Origin: UBA2965 sp036526135
GTDB lineage: Bacteria; Pseudomonadota; Gammaproteobacteria; Pseudomonadales; Azotimanducaceae
DNA length: 64,000 bases
NCBI GenBank assembly: GCA_036526135.1
Contig: DATCZA010000013.1
Location: 20,773-84,772 of the forward strand
Reading direction: 5' to 3'
This document shows positions 33,348 to 42,269 of this stretch, in pieces. Below the pieces are notes generated by a model, which worked only from the letters and a program-made list of their open reading frames with translations, was not told the DNA's origin and did not search any database. The position numbers and the translations under genes were made by a program. Each line of letters opens with the position of its first letter. Positions within the stretch are counted from its first letter, which is position 1.

Positions 33348-34889
33348 ATGCTCGAAGATCTTTTGTCCAAGCTGCCTCTTGAGCCCGTGCCGGTCATCGT
33401 CTGCGCGGGCATCGCCGTTGGCTGCCTGCTGCTCGGATGGATCTGCAAAGCCATCGGCGCCAATCGCAAGCTGGGTCAACTGCGCAAGGAGGCCCTCGAG
33501 GCCAAGCGTGCCGTGCCCCAGCTCGAGTCTTCCGTACACAATCGCGATCTGCAGATTGCCCGGTTCAAGCTTGAAGCCGAGGATCTGACCGCTCGCAACG
33601 AGGAGCTGTCCACTCAGCTCTCAACAACCAACAAGGAGCTGCGCAGCGCTCGCCGAGAAGCCCGAAACCTGAATACCGAGCTCAAGGCGATCAAGGGCCA
33701 TCAGAGCAGCCTGGACAATGAAGTCATCGCCGGCTTCGAGGAAGAGGATCCGCTCGCCAGCGCCGACGACCAGCTCAAGGCCCGAATGGGCCGCGTCGAG
33801 TCGCTGTACGAGCGCGTCAAGGAAGCGGTGATCGAACGCGAAGATCGCATTCAGAAGCTCGAGGAGCAGCTGGCTCAAGCGCGCAACGGAAACGCGGCAG
33901 GCGGCGCCTTGCTGGATGACTCCGATCGGGATTGGACAGAATCGACCCAGGAACTAACCGAGAAGGTCAGCTCCCAGGAAGGGCTGATCGAATCCCTGCG
34001 AGCCCAGATCCGCAAAATGCAGACCGAGAAGGAAATGCTCGCTGACATGGCAAAGCGCCGCAGCGATAGCAACCGGGCCCTGAAAGAGGCCAGCGCCGAG
34101 GCCGAAGCCCATGTGCCCGTGCTGCGCGCCCGCCTCGAAGAGCGCGACAGAGCCATCGCGGAGAACGAGGCGGCCATCAGCGTGCTGCGCGACGAGGTGG
34201 ACATGCTGCGCGCCCAAAACGCGGCCCTGGAGTTCGAGAGTTCCGGAAACGTCGCAGCGGACCAGCCTCCGGTGGAGGACATATTCGCCATTCGCAAGCT
34301 GCTCGAGGACGAGTTCGAAGCCCGCGAGGAGGCCTTCGAGAAAAGGCTGCGCGAGGCGGAGCAGGCCAAAGAGATCGCCGAGGCAGATCTTGCCCTCGCG
34401 CTCGCCGAGCAGAGCAAGCGGGTTGAGGAGGCGACTTCCCGCATCGAGAGCCTGGAAGCCGAGCTCGGCGAGCGCCGCGAATCCACGGACGTGTTCAAGA
34501 GCGTGGCCGAAGACAGAGAGCTCAAGCTTGCCACGCTGACCAACAGGGTGCGCGTGCTGCTCGCCGCCGTGAACGGCGATACCGCAACCGAGCACGAGCG
34601 GCTGGTGGAGCTCATCAGGCAGCTCGATCCCGGCCACGTGCAGGGACCGGTACCGGAAAGCTCCGGCACTTCCGATGCCAACGGACCTGCCCGGGCTGTG
34701 AAGCAGGCGCCCCCGCTGCCCATGCGCCGAGCGCCCAGGCGACCGCTGCGGGTGATCGAAACCCGTCCCGAGAGCCCCCCGGCACCGCGCGGCTCCCGCC
34801 GAGCCGAGGTTGGCCGGGTGCTGAGCGCGTTGCGTCCAGCTCGGTCGAGCGTCGTGCCGATGCGGCGACGTGGCCGCATGCGCCGCTAG
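33348..34889 (+). CDS. Coiled-coil protein with N-terminal membrane anchor, unknown function
   Basis: The 513-residue product has one hydrophobic helix near the start (PVIVCAGIAVGCLLLGWICK, residues 14-33) and then about 400 residues of Glu/Ala/Leu/Arg-rich heptads typical of long coiled coils (LRSARREARNLNTELKAIK). The tail is basic and proline-rich (RAPRRPLRVIETR and RRRGRMRR), with possible DNA, lipid or RNA contact. The start is uncertain: ATG at 33348 lacks a strong ribosome site, and the open frame continues far left. No family is recognised. The last codons overlap the convergent VOC gene by 4 bases. Confidence 0.6.
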   Translation: MLEDLLSKLPLEPVPVIVCAGIAVGCLLLGWICKAIGANRKLGQLRKEALEAKRAVPQLESSVHNRDLQIARFKLEAEDLTARNEELSTQLSTTNKELRSARREARNLNTELKAIKGHQSSLDNEVIAGFEEEDPLASADDQLKARMGRVESLYERVKEAVIEREDRIQKLEEQLAQARNGNAAGGALLDDSDRDWTESTQELTEKVSSQEGLIESLRAQIRKMQTEKEMLADMAKRRSDSNRALKEASAEAEAHVPVLRARLEERDRAIAENEAAISVLRDEVDMLRAQNAALEFESSGNVAADQPPVEDIFAIRKLLEDEFEAREEAFEKRLREAEQAKEIAEADLALALAEQSKRVEEATSRIESLEAELGERRESTDVFKSVAEDRELKLATLTNRVRVLLAAVNGDTATEHERLVELIRQLDPGHVQGPVPESSGTSDANGPARAVKQAPPLPMRRAPRRPLRVIETRPESPPAPRGSRRAEVGRVLSALRPARSSVVPMRRRGRMRR

Positions 34890-35383
34890 CCGTCTCCCAG
34901 ACCCTCTTCCCCATAGCGGCTCGCCGGTCCCCGGCCGCCGGGACCCAGACGCCCCTCTGACCCGAAGTGCCCGCGGCCTGGCACGAAGTTGACCTCCACC
35001 CGAATACCGTCGGGATCCTCGAACAACACGGAGTAGTATCCGGGAGCAAAGTGAGAGCCGTCCTCGGGAGGATGCACGACGTGCGCGTCCAGCTCGCCGG
35101 CAACGAACTCGTAGATGGCGTCAACGTCCTCCCGGGAGCGGGCCCGGAAACACAGATGATGAAGGCCCGGGCGATCCTGGTCGAATGCCCGGTCGCGCTT
35201 GTCCTCGGGGGCGCCCCTCACGAGGACGCCCGTGCGGCTGCCGATGCAGTAGACGATCTCTTCCGCCCGGATGAGCGTGCTCATCTCCAGAAAGTGACAC
35301 AACCGCTCCCAGAACGGCACGCAGCGCGCTGGATCCCGAACCGTCAGCTGGATGTGCGCGATCCCGTTGACCTCCACCGTCAT
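34886..35383 (-). CDS. VOC family protein (glyoxalase/fosfomycin-like fold)
   Basis: The 165-residue protein has VOC half-modules (GIAHIQLTVRDPARCVPFWE and PGLHHLCFRARSRE) and a final Glu in DPDGIRVEVNFVP, giving His/His/Glu metal ligands. It has a Gly/Arg-rich C-terminal tail. AAGGAGG is placed 7 bases before the ATG at 35383. It precedes nothing on its strand; the cyclase gene lies just upstream on the same strand, 27 bases away, so they may be co-transcribed. Confidence 0.82.
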   Translation of the reverse strand: MTVEVNGIAHIQLTVRDPARCVPFWERLCHFLEMSTLIRAEEIVYCIGSRTGVLVRGAPEDKRDRAFDQDRPGLHHLCFRARSREDVDAIYEFVAGELDAHVVHPPEDGSHFAPGYYSVLFEDPDGIRVEVNFVPGRGHFGSEGRLGPGGRGPASRYGEEGLGDG

Positions 35384-35410
35384 CAAGCTCCTCCTTCGCG
35401 ACCGCCGTCG

Positions 35411-36352
35411 TCAGCGAATGGCGATGGGGTTGATGAACATCTGGACCGCACCCCGGACCTTCGCCTGGCCGAGCACAAAGAGAAACTCGTGGGCTTCGTC
35501 GCGGACGAGAGCGCCCGTGTTCATGGTCTCGAGAATGTAGATCCCGTTCTGCTGCAGAAGGATCAGGTGGCTGATGAAGGGTTCGTCCTCGCGCTCGGGC
35601 GGCAGAACGTCGAGCCCCCACGTGTCAGACCCGACGGCAACCACGTTCCTGCCGGCGAGGTAGCCGGCAACCGCTTTGGAAATTCCCGGGGCGGAGGCCG
35701 ACCAGCCGGCTGGGTCCGTCTCGAGCATGGCGTCCGTCCACCCCGTATGAAACAGCACGACGTCACCCTCGCGAACGGGTGTGCCCTGCTTCTTCTCCAC
35801 CGCGCGGACGTCGTCCACGCTGAACGTCTGTCCGCCAGCCAGATGCTCGACGCCGAAATGGGCCGTCATGTCCAGCACGATGCCCCGGGCAACGATGGGC
35901 GGAACCTTCTCGATTCCCAACTTGGTCAACCCGGCGATGTCGGAGAAGTCCCGGGCATGGTTGCAGTTGTAGTACATACCCTCGTCACCGGCGTGGCCCA
36001 GGCCGTCGAGCTGGGAACCGATACCGAACCAGCCCTGGAACACGTCGTCGTTGTAGGTCATGCGCGACAGAGGCCGGTTACCCTCCTGCTGCCCGGGCTG
36101 AACGATCTGCAGCGACAACGACCGCGGCGGGAACGCCGGCGTGTTGCCGTCCACCACGATGCCGAGGCTGTAGGTCTTCCCCGTCTTGATGAGCCGGGAC
36201 GCCGCCAGCACCGACTGGGTCGTGATGAGATTGACGTTGCCGATCTCGTCATCGCTCCCCCAGCGCGAGGGCGTGCATTCGTCTTCCGCCCACCCCGCCG
36301 GAGCCAGGCTCAGCCATGCCAGCGCCACCAGCAATCGCGTGTTGTTCATCAT
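35411..36352 (-). CDS. Cyclase family protein (kynurenine formamidase-like), exported
   Basis: The 313-residue protein starts MMNNTRLLVALAWLSLAPAG with a signal peptide likely cut near WAEDE, so the enzyme is periplasmic. The cyclase metal-site region appears as GSQLDGLGHAGD, the Gln-containing variant of the HxGTHxDxPxH motif. The family includes kynurenine formamidase and polyketide-like cyclases; in this variant group the reaction is unknown. GGGGGG is close to two tandem ATGs at 36352 and 36349. A second VOC gene follows on the same strand. Confidence 0.78.
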   Translation of the reverse strand: MMNNTRLLVALAWLSLAPAGWAEDECTPSRWGSDDEIGNVNLITTQSVLAASRLIKTGKTYSLGIVVDGNTPAFPPRSLSLQIVQPGQQEGNRPLSRMTYNDDVFQGWFGIGSQLDGLGHAGDEGMYYNCNHARDFSDIAGLTKLGIEKVPPIVARGIVLDMTAHFGVEHLAGGQTFSVDDVRAVEKKQGTPVREGDVVLFHTGWTDAMLETDPAGWSASAPGISKAVAGYLAGRNVVAVGSDTWGLDVLPPEREDEPFISHLILLQQNGIYILETMNTGALVRDEAHEFLFVLGQAKVRGAVQMFINPIAIR

Positions 36353-36487
36353 CCCCCCTTTCGTTGACCGGCCTGAAATCCCACGCTGCGCACCGGCTCG
36401 GCTGACACCGCCACCGCCCCGGAGCATCGGCCACCTTAGCATCCGGTAAAGATCCCGGCGATCGATTCCGCAGAGCGGATCGGGAGA

Positions 36488-36508
36488 GCCCGGCGGCGAC
36501 CGCCGGGC
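36488..36508 (-). terminator. GC-rich hairpin after the TIGR02453 gene
   Basis: GCCCGGCGG-CGA-CCGCCGGGC is a perfect 9-base stem with a 3-base loop, located 24 bases after the stop of the gene at 36532-37221 (minus strand). No T-run, so factor-assisted termination or a processing stop is equally possible. Confidence 0.5.
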
Positions 36509-36531
36509 CGCCAAGCCATCGGGCGTAGGCG

Positions 36532-37221
36532 TCAGAACTCGACCTCTATGGCCCGGCACAGGAAGCGCATGAAGGGCGTCGCCCTCGCGTAAAGCTCCGC
36601 CACGACATCGACAAGCTGCGGCTGGCCAAGCTCGCCGGTTGCAACGTTCGCGCTGGCAATGAAGTCCTTGCGCCTGAGATCCTGCAGATGGGGCGCGTCC
36701 GGCGCGAAGCCTTTCGGCGGCCGCTTCAGCGACTCGCCCCCTAGCTCGAATGCCGCCTTGAAGGGGCGGGCGTCACGCGCCTTCTGCCAGTCCCCGGGCC
36801 GCTCGGCGATGAGCTCCCGCACGCGGGCAAGCGACGGCGCATCAGGACGCCACATGCCCGCGGCAACGAAGCATCCGGCGGTGTCGATGTGCAGATAGTA
36901 ACCGGGCGCGTGAACGTCTTTGCCGAGCTCGTGACGGAACTGGATCCCGATGTTGGTCTTATACGGCGTCTTGTCTTTAGAGAAGCGGGTATCCCGATAG
37001 ACGCGCATGAGCGACCCGCCCGTCCGCTTGGGGATCGCCACGAAATGGTCGGATATGGCGGCCAGCTTGGGGCCCATGGTGGCGATGAAATCCAGCGACG
37101 GGTCAAGAACGTCCCTCTCGTAGAGCGCCTTGTTCTCCCGGAACCAGTCCCGGTCGTTGTTGCGTTCCAGGGCCTTCAGAAACTTCAACGTCCGGGGCGG
37201 AAAACCCTGAAACTCAGGCAT
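36532..37221 (-). CDS. TIGR02453/DUF2461 family protein
   Basis: The 229-residue protein carries the family's MPEFQGFPPRTLKFLKALER start, NNDRDWFRENKALYE, SLMRVYRDTRFSKDKTPYKT and HIDTAGCFVAAGMW. The family is widespread and uncharacterised. The ATG at 37221 fits the family start; an ATG-proximal frame extension to 37239 is possible. It is monocistronic, between the MFS transporter gene and a strong hairpin. Confidence 0.85.
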   Translation of the reverse strand: MPEFQGFPPRTLKFLKALERNNDRDWFRENKALYERDVLDPSLDFIATMGPKLAAISDHFVAIPKRTGGSLMRVYRDTRFSKDKTPYKTNIGIQFRHELGKDVHAPGYYLHIDTAGCFVAAGMWRPDAPSLARVRELIAERPGDWQKARDARPFKAAFELGGESLKRPPKGFAPDAPHLQDLRRKDFIASANVATGELGQPQLVDVVAELYARATPFMRFLCRAIEVEF

Positions 37222-37283
37222 TGGCCCGATCCTCACCAATCATCGAGAAAGGATGGGAGCATACCCAGCTTCCGGCCCGAGCG

Positions 37284-38561
37284 TCATGCCGATGCGCGTG
37301 CAGGCGGGCTGGGAGGCGTGGCGGCAAAGAAGCACAGCGAACCCATGAACGACAGGCTGGCCAGCAGGGTGAACCCGCTGTGATAGTCGCCGGAAACGTC
37401 GGCCATGATGCCCGCGATGATCGGCCCGCCCGACATTCCCAGCATCACGATCAGAGACGAGAAGCCCATGATGGTGCCGAAAGAGGTGGGACCGAAATAA
37501 TCGGCCCGCAGCGAGACCATGAGGGGCCCTCGGGTGCCCCAGGCAAGGCCGTGGAGCAGCGTGAACGCCAGCACGCCCACTATGGAGTCCGCGTAGGTGA
37601 CGAGCAGGAGCCCGCCGGCATGAGCGAACATGCAGACCCCACAGATCAGGCGCTTGTTGAACAGATCGCCGAGATAGCCGCCGGAGAGCTGACCGAGAAG
37701 CTGAAAGGCGGTGAGCACGGCTACCACCATGCCCGCGGAGGACAGCGAGTAGCCCATGCCCTCGGTCAGATGAGGCACCAGGTGAACCATCATGGCCGAG
37801 ACCGTGAGCAGGGCCAGCGCGTGACCGAAGGAGATCAGCCAGAACGAGCGCGTCCGCATGGCTTGTCTGGCCGTGAAGTCGCCGCCCAGGGAGAAGCGTC
37901 CCTCCGGACCGCCGCCGGAGGCCGCGTGCCCGTCTGCCAGCTCCCCCTGAGCCTCCGGTCGATGGCGCACCACCTGTACCAGAGGAAGGCCGACGACGAG
38001 CACCAGCAGGCCGGACACCACGGCGGTGGCGCGCCAGCCGAACGCCTCCAGCGCCCAGATGATCAGCGGCACCGAGAGCCCGCCGAGGGAGAAGCCGAGC
38101 TGGGATACCGCGATGGCCTTCGACCGGTGGCGACTGAACCAGTTGACGATGGCCACCATCAACGTGGCGAAACCTCCCAGGCTCGCGCCGAGCGCGATGA
38201 GCGCGAACGTCAGATAGAAGGTCAGCAGGGACTCCACCTGGCCGAACAGGATGAACCCGACCCCGAAGAGCACCGTGCCGATGGTGAGGATCGCGCGGGG
38301 ACCGAATCGGTCCACCAGCCAGCCCTGGAGCGGTCCGAGGATGCCGCTCTCGATCCGGGTCAGGGCAAACGCCCCCGCAACCATGGCTTTGCTCCACCCG
38401 AAATCCTGCTGAAGGAGCACCATGTAAGCCCCGTAGGACTGCATCCAAAGCACGGCGGCCAGCCATTGGACACCGCTGCTGGCCAGCACGATCCACCAGC
38501 CATAGAAAACCTGTCCCTGAGGCCGCACGATGCGGTCAAGTTCCTGCCAGACGCCTGCCAT
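37284..38561 (-). CDS. MFS transporter (monocarboxylate/oxalate-formate-like)
   Basis: The 425-residue protein has twelve predicted helices, an N-terminal YGWWIVLASSGVQW and the inter-helix motif GWLVDRFGPRAILTIG after helix 2, typical of the MFS group that includes oxalate/formate and monocarboxylate antiporters. The start ATG lies at 38561. Substrate unknown; organic acids are likely for the branch. Neighbours on both sides are unrelated by function. Confidence 0.87.
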   Translation of the reverse strand: MAGVWQELDRIVRPQGQVFYGWWIVLASSGVQWLAAVLWMQSYGAYMVLLQQDFGWSKAMVAGAFALTRIESGILGPLQGWLVDRFGPRAILTIGTVLFGVGFILFGQVESLLTFYLTFALIALGASLGGFATLMVAIVNWFSRHRSKAIAVSQLGFSLGGLSVPLIIWALEAFGWRATAVVSGLLVLVVGLPLVQVVRHRPEAQGELADGHAASGGGPEGRFSLGGDFTARQAMRTRSFWLISFGHALALLTVSAMMVHLVPHLTEGMGYSLSSAGMVVAVLTAFQLLGQLSGGYLGDLFNKRLICGVCMFAHAGGLLLVTYADSIVGVLAFTLLHGLAWGTRGPLMVSLRADYFGPTSFGTIMGFSSLIVMLGMSGGPIIAGIMADVSGDYHSGFTLLASLSFMGSLCFFAATPPSPPARASA

Positions 38562-38631
38562 GGGAAAAGATGATACGCCATTGGTCGGCCATCCATGACG
38601 TCGCAGGAAGCTAAGGTTGCGCGGACCCCTC

Positions 38632-39306
38632 CTAGGTCGCTTTCACGAGCGGCACGAATGCCACCGGCAGGACGTCCTCCGTGTGGACGTCGCCGTCGGG
38701 ATCGCGGGTAATCCGCCTGAGCATCTGGTTGAACCCGGCGTCCACCGGAATCACGAGGGCCGCGCCGGGCTTGAGCTGATCGATCAATGCCGGCGGAACT
38801 TCCGGAGCACCGGCGGTCACCACGATGCCGTCGTAGGGCGCGTGGTCCGGCCAGCCCAGATTGCCATCGCCCTCCCGGGTGACCACGTTGTCGTATCCCA
38901 GCCGGGCCAGCCGCTCGGCGGCGCTGGCGGCGAGCTGGGGAACCACCTCCAGGGAGTAGACGCGGCTGACCAGGGTGCTCAGCACCGCCGCCTGGTATCC
39001 GCTCCCCGTGCCGACTTCCAGCATCACGTCGCCGGGCTCCGGATCCAGCAGATCGGTCATGAGGGCGACGACGTATGGCTGCGAGATCGTCTGGAAGTGT
39101 CCGATGGGCAGCGGCACGTTGGCGTAGGCGGCGTAGGCTTCCTCCGGAGGCACGAACTCTTCCCGCGGCACGGCACGCATGGCTTCGAGCACGGCGGGTC
39201 GCAGCTTCGAGCGGCCCGTGTAATCGGCGGTATCCGCCACTTCACTCTCGATCAGCGCAACGAGCGCGTCGCGCTCGTCCCCACGTTCGGAAGATCCCCC
39301 TGCCAT
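38632..39306 (-). CDS. pcm: Protein-L-isoaspartate O-methyltransferase
   Basis: The 224-residue protein has the SAM-binding motif MLEVGTGSGYQAAVLSTL and the family segments REEFVPPEEAYAAY, GHFQTISQPYVVALMTDLL and YDGIVVTAGAPEVPPALIDQLK. It repairs isoaspartyl residues in ageing proteins using S-adenosylmethionine. In many gammaproteobacteria pcm lies beside surE and nlpD-rpoS; here it does not. Confidence 0.92.
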   Translation of the reverse strand: MAGGSSERGDERDALVALIESEVADTADYTGRSKLRPAVLEAMRAVPREEFVPPEEAYAAYANVPLPIGHFQTISQPYVVALMTDLLDPEPGDVMLEVGTGSGYQAAVLSTLVSRVYSLEVVPQLAASAAERLARLGYDNVVTREGDGNLGWPDHAPYDGIVVTAGAPEVPPALIDQLKPGAALVIPVDAGFNQMLRRITRDPDGDVHTEDVLPVAFVPLVKAT

Positions 39307-39497
39307 CGCTTCTGATCACCCCGCCGGCATCGCCCTTGCCTCGAGTTTACCCGAGCCCGCGCACCGGGCCATTGAGGGACTCCGAAAAAAGGCGGGCATC
39401 CCTGGGCAGGGTGACCGGGCGGCGGCGTGCTTCTAGAATCTCTCTTCGCCGTGCGGTTTAGCCCCGCACCCACCGGAAACACACTGACGAAATAGAC

Positions 39498-40325
39498 ATG
39501 CCAAAAGACAACGCCGATCAGATCGAATTCTGGAACGGGCCCACAGCCAGCAACTGGGTGGCCGCAGAGGAACGCATGGACGAGCTGCTGGCCCCCATTA
39601 CCACCGCCATACTCCAGGCCGCGGCCGTGAGCCCCGGCGAGGCCGTCCTGGACGTCGGGTGCGGTTGCGGCGCCACGTCGAGGGCCATGGCAGCGGTCGG
39701 AGCTCGGGTGACCGGTGTGGACGTATCCGCGCCCATGCTCGCCCGGGCACGACAACGCGCCGACGACGAGTCCTTGAGCTTCATCGAAGCGGATGCCCAG
39801 AGCCACCCCTTCGATCCCGGTTTCGATCTCCTGTTCTCCCGGTTCGGGGTGATGTTCTTCGCCGATCCGGTAGCGGCTTTCGCCAACCTGCGGGGCGCGC
39901 TGAACCCCGGGGGGCGCCTGTGTTTCATCTGCTGGCGGGCCCCTGCGGAGAATCCCTGGCTGAGCATCGGCATGGCCGCCGCGCAGCCCTTCCTGCCGCC
40001 GGCGGAGACGCCCGACCCCCGAGCGCCGGGGCCGTTTGCCTTCGCCGATCCGGATTATCTGGCTTCGGTGCTGGCCGATGCCGGGTTCGAAGACGTGGCC
40101 ATCACACCCCACAATCCCGAGATGCGCCTGGGTGCAGACCTGACAGAGGCCATGGAGTTCGTGACAGGGGTCGGACCGTTGAGCAACGTCCTCAAGGAGC
40201 TGGCTGCGGATCTGCGGGAGGCCGCGCTGGCCGCCGTGCGGGAGGCTTTGGCGCCCTTCGCCGGCCCCTCAGGCGTCCTGCTGGGGGGCGCGTGCTGGAT
40301 CGCCCAAGGGCGTCGGGGCGCCTGA
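39498..40325 (+). CDS. Class I SAM-dependent methyltransferase
   Basis: The 275-residue protein has motif I VLDVGCGCGATSRAM, motif II VTGVDVSAPML and FDLLFSRFGVMFFADPVAAF, the layout of UbiE/COQ5-like small-molecule methyltransferases. The start NADQIEFWNGPTASNWVAA is typical of a subgroup fused to nothing else. No strong ribosome site precedes the ATG at 39498. Substrate unknown. A convergent hairpin separates it from threonine synthase. Confidence 0.85.
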   Translation: MPKDNADQIEFWNGPTASNWVAAEERMDELLAPITTAILQAAAVSPGEAVLDVGCGCGATSRAMAAVGARVTGVDVSAPMLARARQRADDESLSFIEADAQSHPFDPGFDLLFSRFGVMFFADPVAAFANLRGALNPGGRLCFICWRAPAENPWLSIGMAAAQPFLPPAETPDPRAPGPFAFADPDYLASVLADAGFEDVAITPHNPEMRLGADLTEAMEFVTGVGPLSNVLKELAADLREAALAAVREALAPFAGPSGVLLGGACWIAQGRRGA

Positions 40326-40327
40326 AC

Positions 40328-40346
40328 GGCGGGCGGGTCGCCCGCC
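40328..40346. terminator. Bidirectional hairpin between convergent genes
   Basis: GGCGGGCG-GGT-CGCCCGCC is a perfect 8-base stem with a 3-base loop, 2 bases after the methyltransferase stop and 4 bases before the thrC-like stop. It is well placed to end transcripts from both sides. Confidence 0.6.
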
Positions 40347-40350
40347 GGGA

Positions 40351-41541
40351 TCAGCCGATGAGGTCGTCGAGCCTGGTGAAGGTCCGGCTCTCGTCGGGCA
40401 TGGGATACTTCAGCCCCGTGGCGCAGTTGAAGAGAACGACCTCGTCCTCGGCGCCGACCAGGCCCGCCTCCAGGGCCTGGCGCCAGGCGACGTAGGTTGC
40501 AGCGCCCTCGGGGCAGAGCAGCAGACCCTCCTGCGCCGCAATGCGCCGCTGGGCAGCGAGGAGGTCTGCATCGCTCACCGCCAGGGCAGCGCCCCCGGAC
40601 TCGCGCACGGCGCGCAGAATGAGAAAGTCGCCCACGGCGGCGGGCACCCGGATACCGGCTGCCGCCGTGTGCGCGTTCTCCCACAGCTCGGCATGCTCGT
40701 CGCCGCGCTCGAACGCGCGAACGATGGGGGCACAGCCTTCGGCCTGCACGGCAAACATCTGCGGTCGCTCCGGCCCGATCCAGCCAATAGCCTCGAGCTC
40801 GGCGAACGCTTTCCACATGCCGATCAGACCGGTTCCACCGCCGGTCGGGTAGAAGATGGCCTTGGGCAGGCGCCAGCCGAGCTGCTCGGCGAGCTCTATG
40901 CCCATCGTCTTCTTACCCTCGATCCGGTAGGGCTCTTTCAGGGTGGAAAGATCGAACCAACCGGTACGTCCGGCCGCCTCGCCCACGATGCGCCCGCAGT
41001 CGTTGATGAGCCCGTCCACGCGCCATACCTCCGCGCCCTGCATCGCGATCTCGCGCACGTTGATCTCCGGGGTATCCGAGGGACACAGCACGGTGGCCCG
41101 GAGGCCGGCCCTCGCCGCATAGGCCGCAAGTGCCGCCCCGGCGTTACCGTTGGTGGGCATGGCCAGGTGGGAAAGACCCAGCTCCCTGGCCATGGCCACG
41201 GCCAGAGCGAGGCCTCTTGCCTTGAACGAACCGGTGGGCAGTCGGCCCTCATCCTTGACCCAGACGCTGCCGCCGGCAGGGCCGGCAATCGGGATCATGG
41301 GGGTGACGACTTCTCCCAGGGAGACCACGTTCTCCGTGCGACGCACGGGCAGAAACTCCCGGTAACGCCAGAAGCCGCCCTGGCGGCCGGCGATGTCCGC
41401 CTTGCCCACCGCTCTCGAAAGACCCGTCAGGTCGTATCTGACGAGCAGCGGTCGCCCCGCAGCAGAGAGGCCGTGGACCTGATCGGCCGGGTAGTGCTCC
41501 CCGGTAAGCGAGCACTCGAGATGGGTAACGAAGGTCTGCAA
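40351..41541 (-). CDS. thrC: Threonine synthase-like PLP enzyme
   Basis: The 396-residue protein has the PLP lysine in PTGSFKARGLALAVAMA and the phosphate-cup PTNGNAGAALAAYAAR, with STLKEPYRIEGKKTMG and FYPTGGGTGLIGMWKA, all standard for the short-form threonine synthases. It converts O-phosphohomoserine to threonine. A threonine-dehydratase-like or cysteate-synthase role cannot be fully excluded. The start is at 41541 and the N-terminus contains C9 in LECSLTGEHYPADQVHGL, a possible zinc-ribbon remnant often seen in this group. Confidence 0.85.
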   Translation of the reverse strand: MQTFVTHLECSLTGEHYPADQVHGLSAAGRPLLVRYDLTGLSRAVGKADIAGRQGGFWRYREFLPVRRTENVVSLGEVVTPMIPIAGPAGGSVWVKDEGRLPTGSFKARGLALAVAMARELGLSHLAMPTNGNAGAALAAYAARAGLRATVLCPSDTPEINVREIAMQGAEVWRVDGLINDCGRIVGEAAGRTGWFDLSTLKEPYRIEGKKTMGIELAEQLGWRLPKAIFYPTGGGTGLIGMWKAFAELEAIGWIGPERPQMFAVQAEGCAPIVRAFERGDEHAELWENAHTAAAGIRVPAAVGDFLILRAVRESGGAALAVSDADLLAAQRRIAAQEGLLLCPEGAATYVAWRQALEAGLVGAEDEVVLFNCATGLKYPMPDESRTFTRLDDLIG

Positions 41542-41594
41542 AGCGGTTTAGGACTGGGGTTGGGCGAGCCCGCTCTCGCAGCCAGGCTCGCCGG

Positions 41595-41933
41595 CTATTT
41601 CGGCCGCCAGCTCTGACCTTCGAGCTTGACGTAGTGACCGGGGGCGGTGCGCTGAATGGCCTTCTGGCCGGCAAGCAGCTCCACGTCCTTGACGTCGATG
41701 CCGTTGGTTTGAGCGATGCGCTGATACTCCGCGCGCCGCTTGGCATTGACATCGGAGACGAGGGCCCTGACTTCAGGCGTGGCGGACGAGACGATACCCA
41801 GGTAACCGTCGTGCTGCTCTCCGACCAGACCCTGTGCTTTTGCCGCATCCAGGCCCATGGCCGCAACGGCCACTGCCGAGAAGACCAGCGCGAGCATGAA
41901 AACGATTTGCCGAAAGATTGGTTTCATATTCAT
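41595..41933 (-). CDS. ydbL: YdbL-family periplasmic protein (DUF1318)
   Basis: The 112-residue protein has a signal peptide (about 25 residues, ending VAVAA) and the DUF1318 sequence AKAQGLVGEQHDGYLG, then VNAKRRAEYQRIAQTNG. YdbL is the chaperone-like third partner of YdbH and YnbE in gammaproteobacteria, where these three help lipid transport between membranes. The gene follows the ynbE-like stop by 9 bases in the expected order. Confidence 0.9.
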   Translation of the reverse strand: MNMKPIFRQIVFMLALVFSAVAVAAMGLDAAKAQGLVGEQHDGYLGIVSSATPEVRALVSDVNAKRRAEYQRIAQTNGIDVKDVELLAGQKAIQRTAPGHYVKLEGQSWRPK

Positions 41934-41942
41934 CGCGTCGCC

Positions 41943-42203
41943 TTAAAAGAGATCACTGTCTTCGCCGAACAGGTCATTCAGCTCTTTGTCCACTCTCACG
42001 AGAATCTCGTGCTTGATGTTGACGTTAAGGTTGATGGTGATGGGCTCATCCGTTGCGACCTTCACCGTCGGGGTGCATCCCGCAGCGGCGAGAACGGCGA
42101 GAGCAAGGGCGAGCGCGAGCAGCATCCCTGAGGCGGCCGTACGCGGCCTGACCGGTGGGATCCGGCGGCAGGAAACCGGCAATTCGAACGAGTTACTCAT
42201 CAT
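41943..42203 (-). CDS. ynbE: YnbE-family outer-membrane lipoprotein
   Basis: The mature part (CTPTVKVATDEPITINLNVN) is almost the family signature, after a lipobox ending LAAAGC. YnbE forms a beta-strand that stacks with YdbH to build a lipid bridge. Start uncertain: ATG at 42203 or 42200 gives an N-terminus with Arg residues before the hydrophobic stretch, as expected of a lipoprotein signal; ATG at 42125 would give 60 residues, close to E. coli YnbE, but without a charged N-terminus. Confidence 0.82.
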   Translation of the reverse strand: MMSNSFELPVSCRRIPPVRPRTAASGMLLALALALAVLAAAGCTPTVKVATDEPITINLNVNIKHEILVRVDKELNDLFGEDSDLF

Positions 42204-42269
42204 CAAAGAGTACCTGGCGCACTGTGAACCGGAGCTGAACATTACCCAGCGCCGACACCCCCCGCAAGC

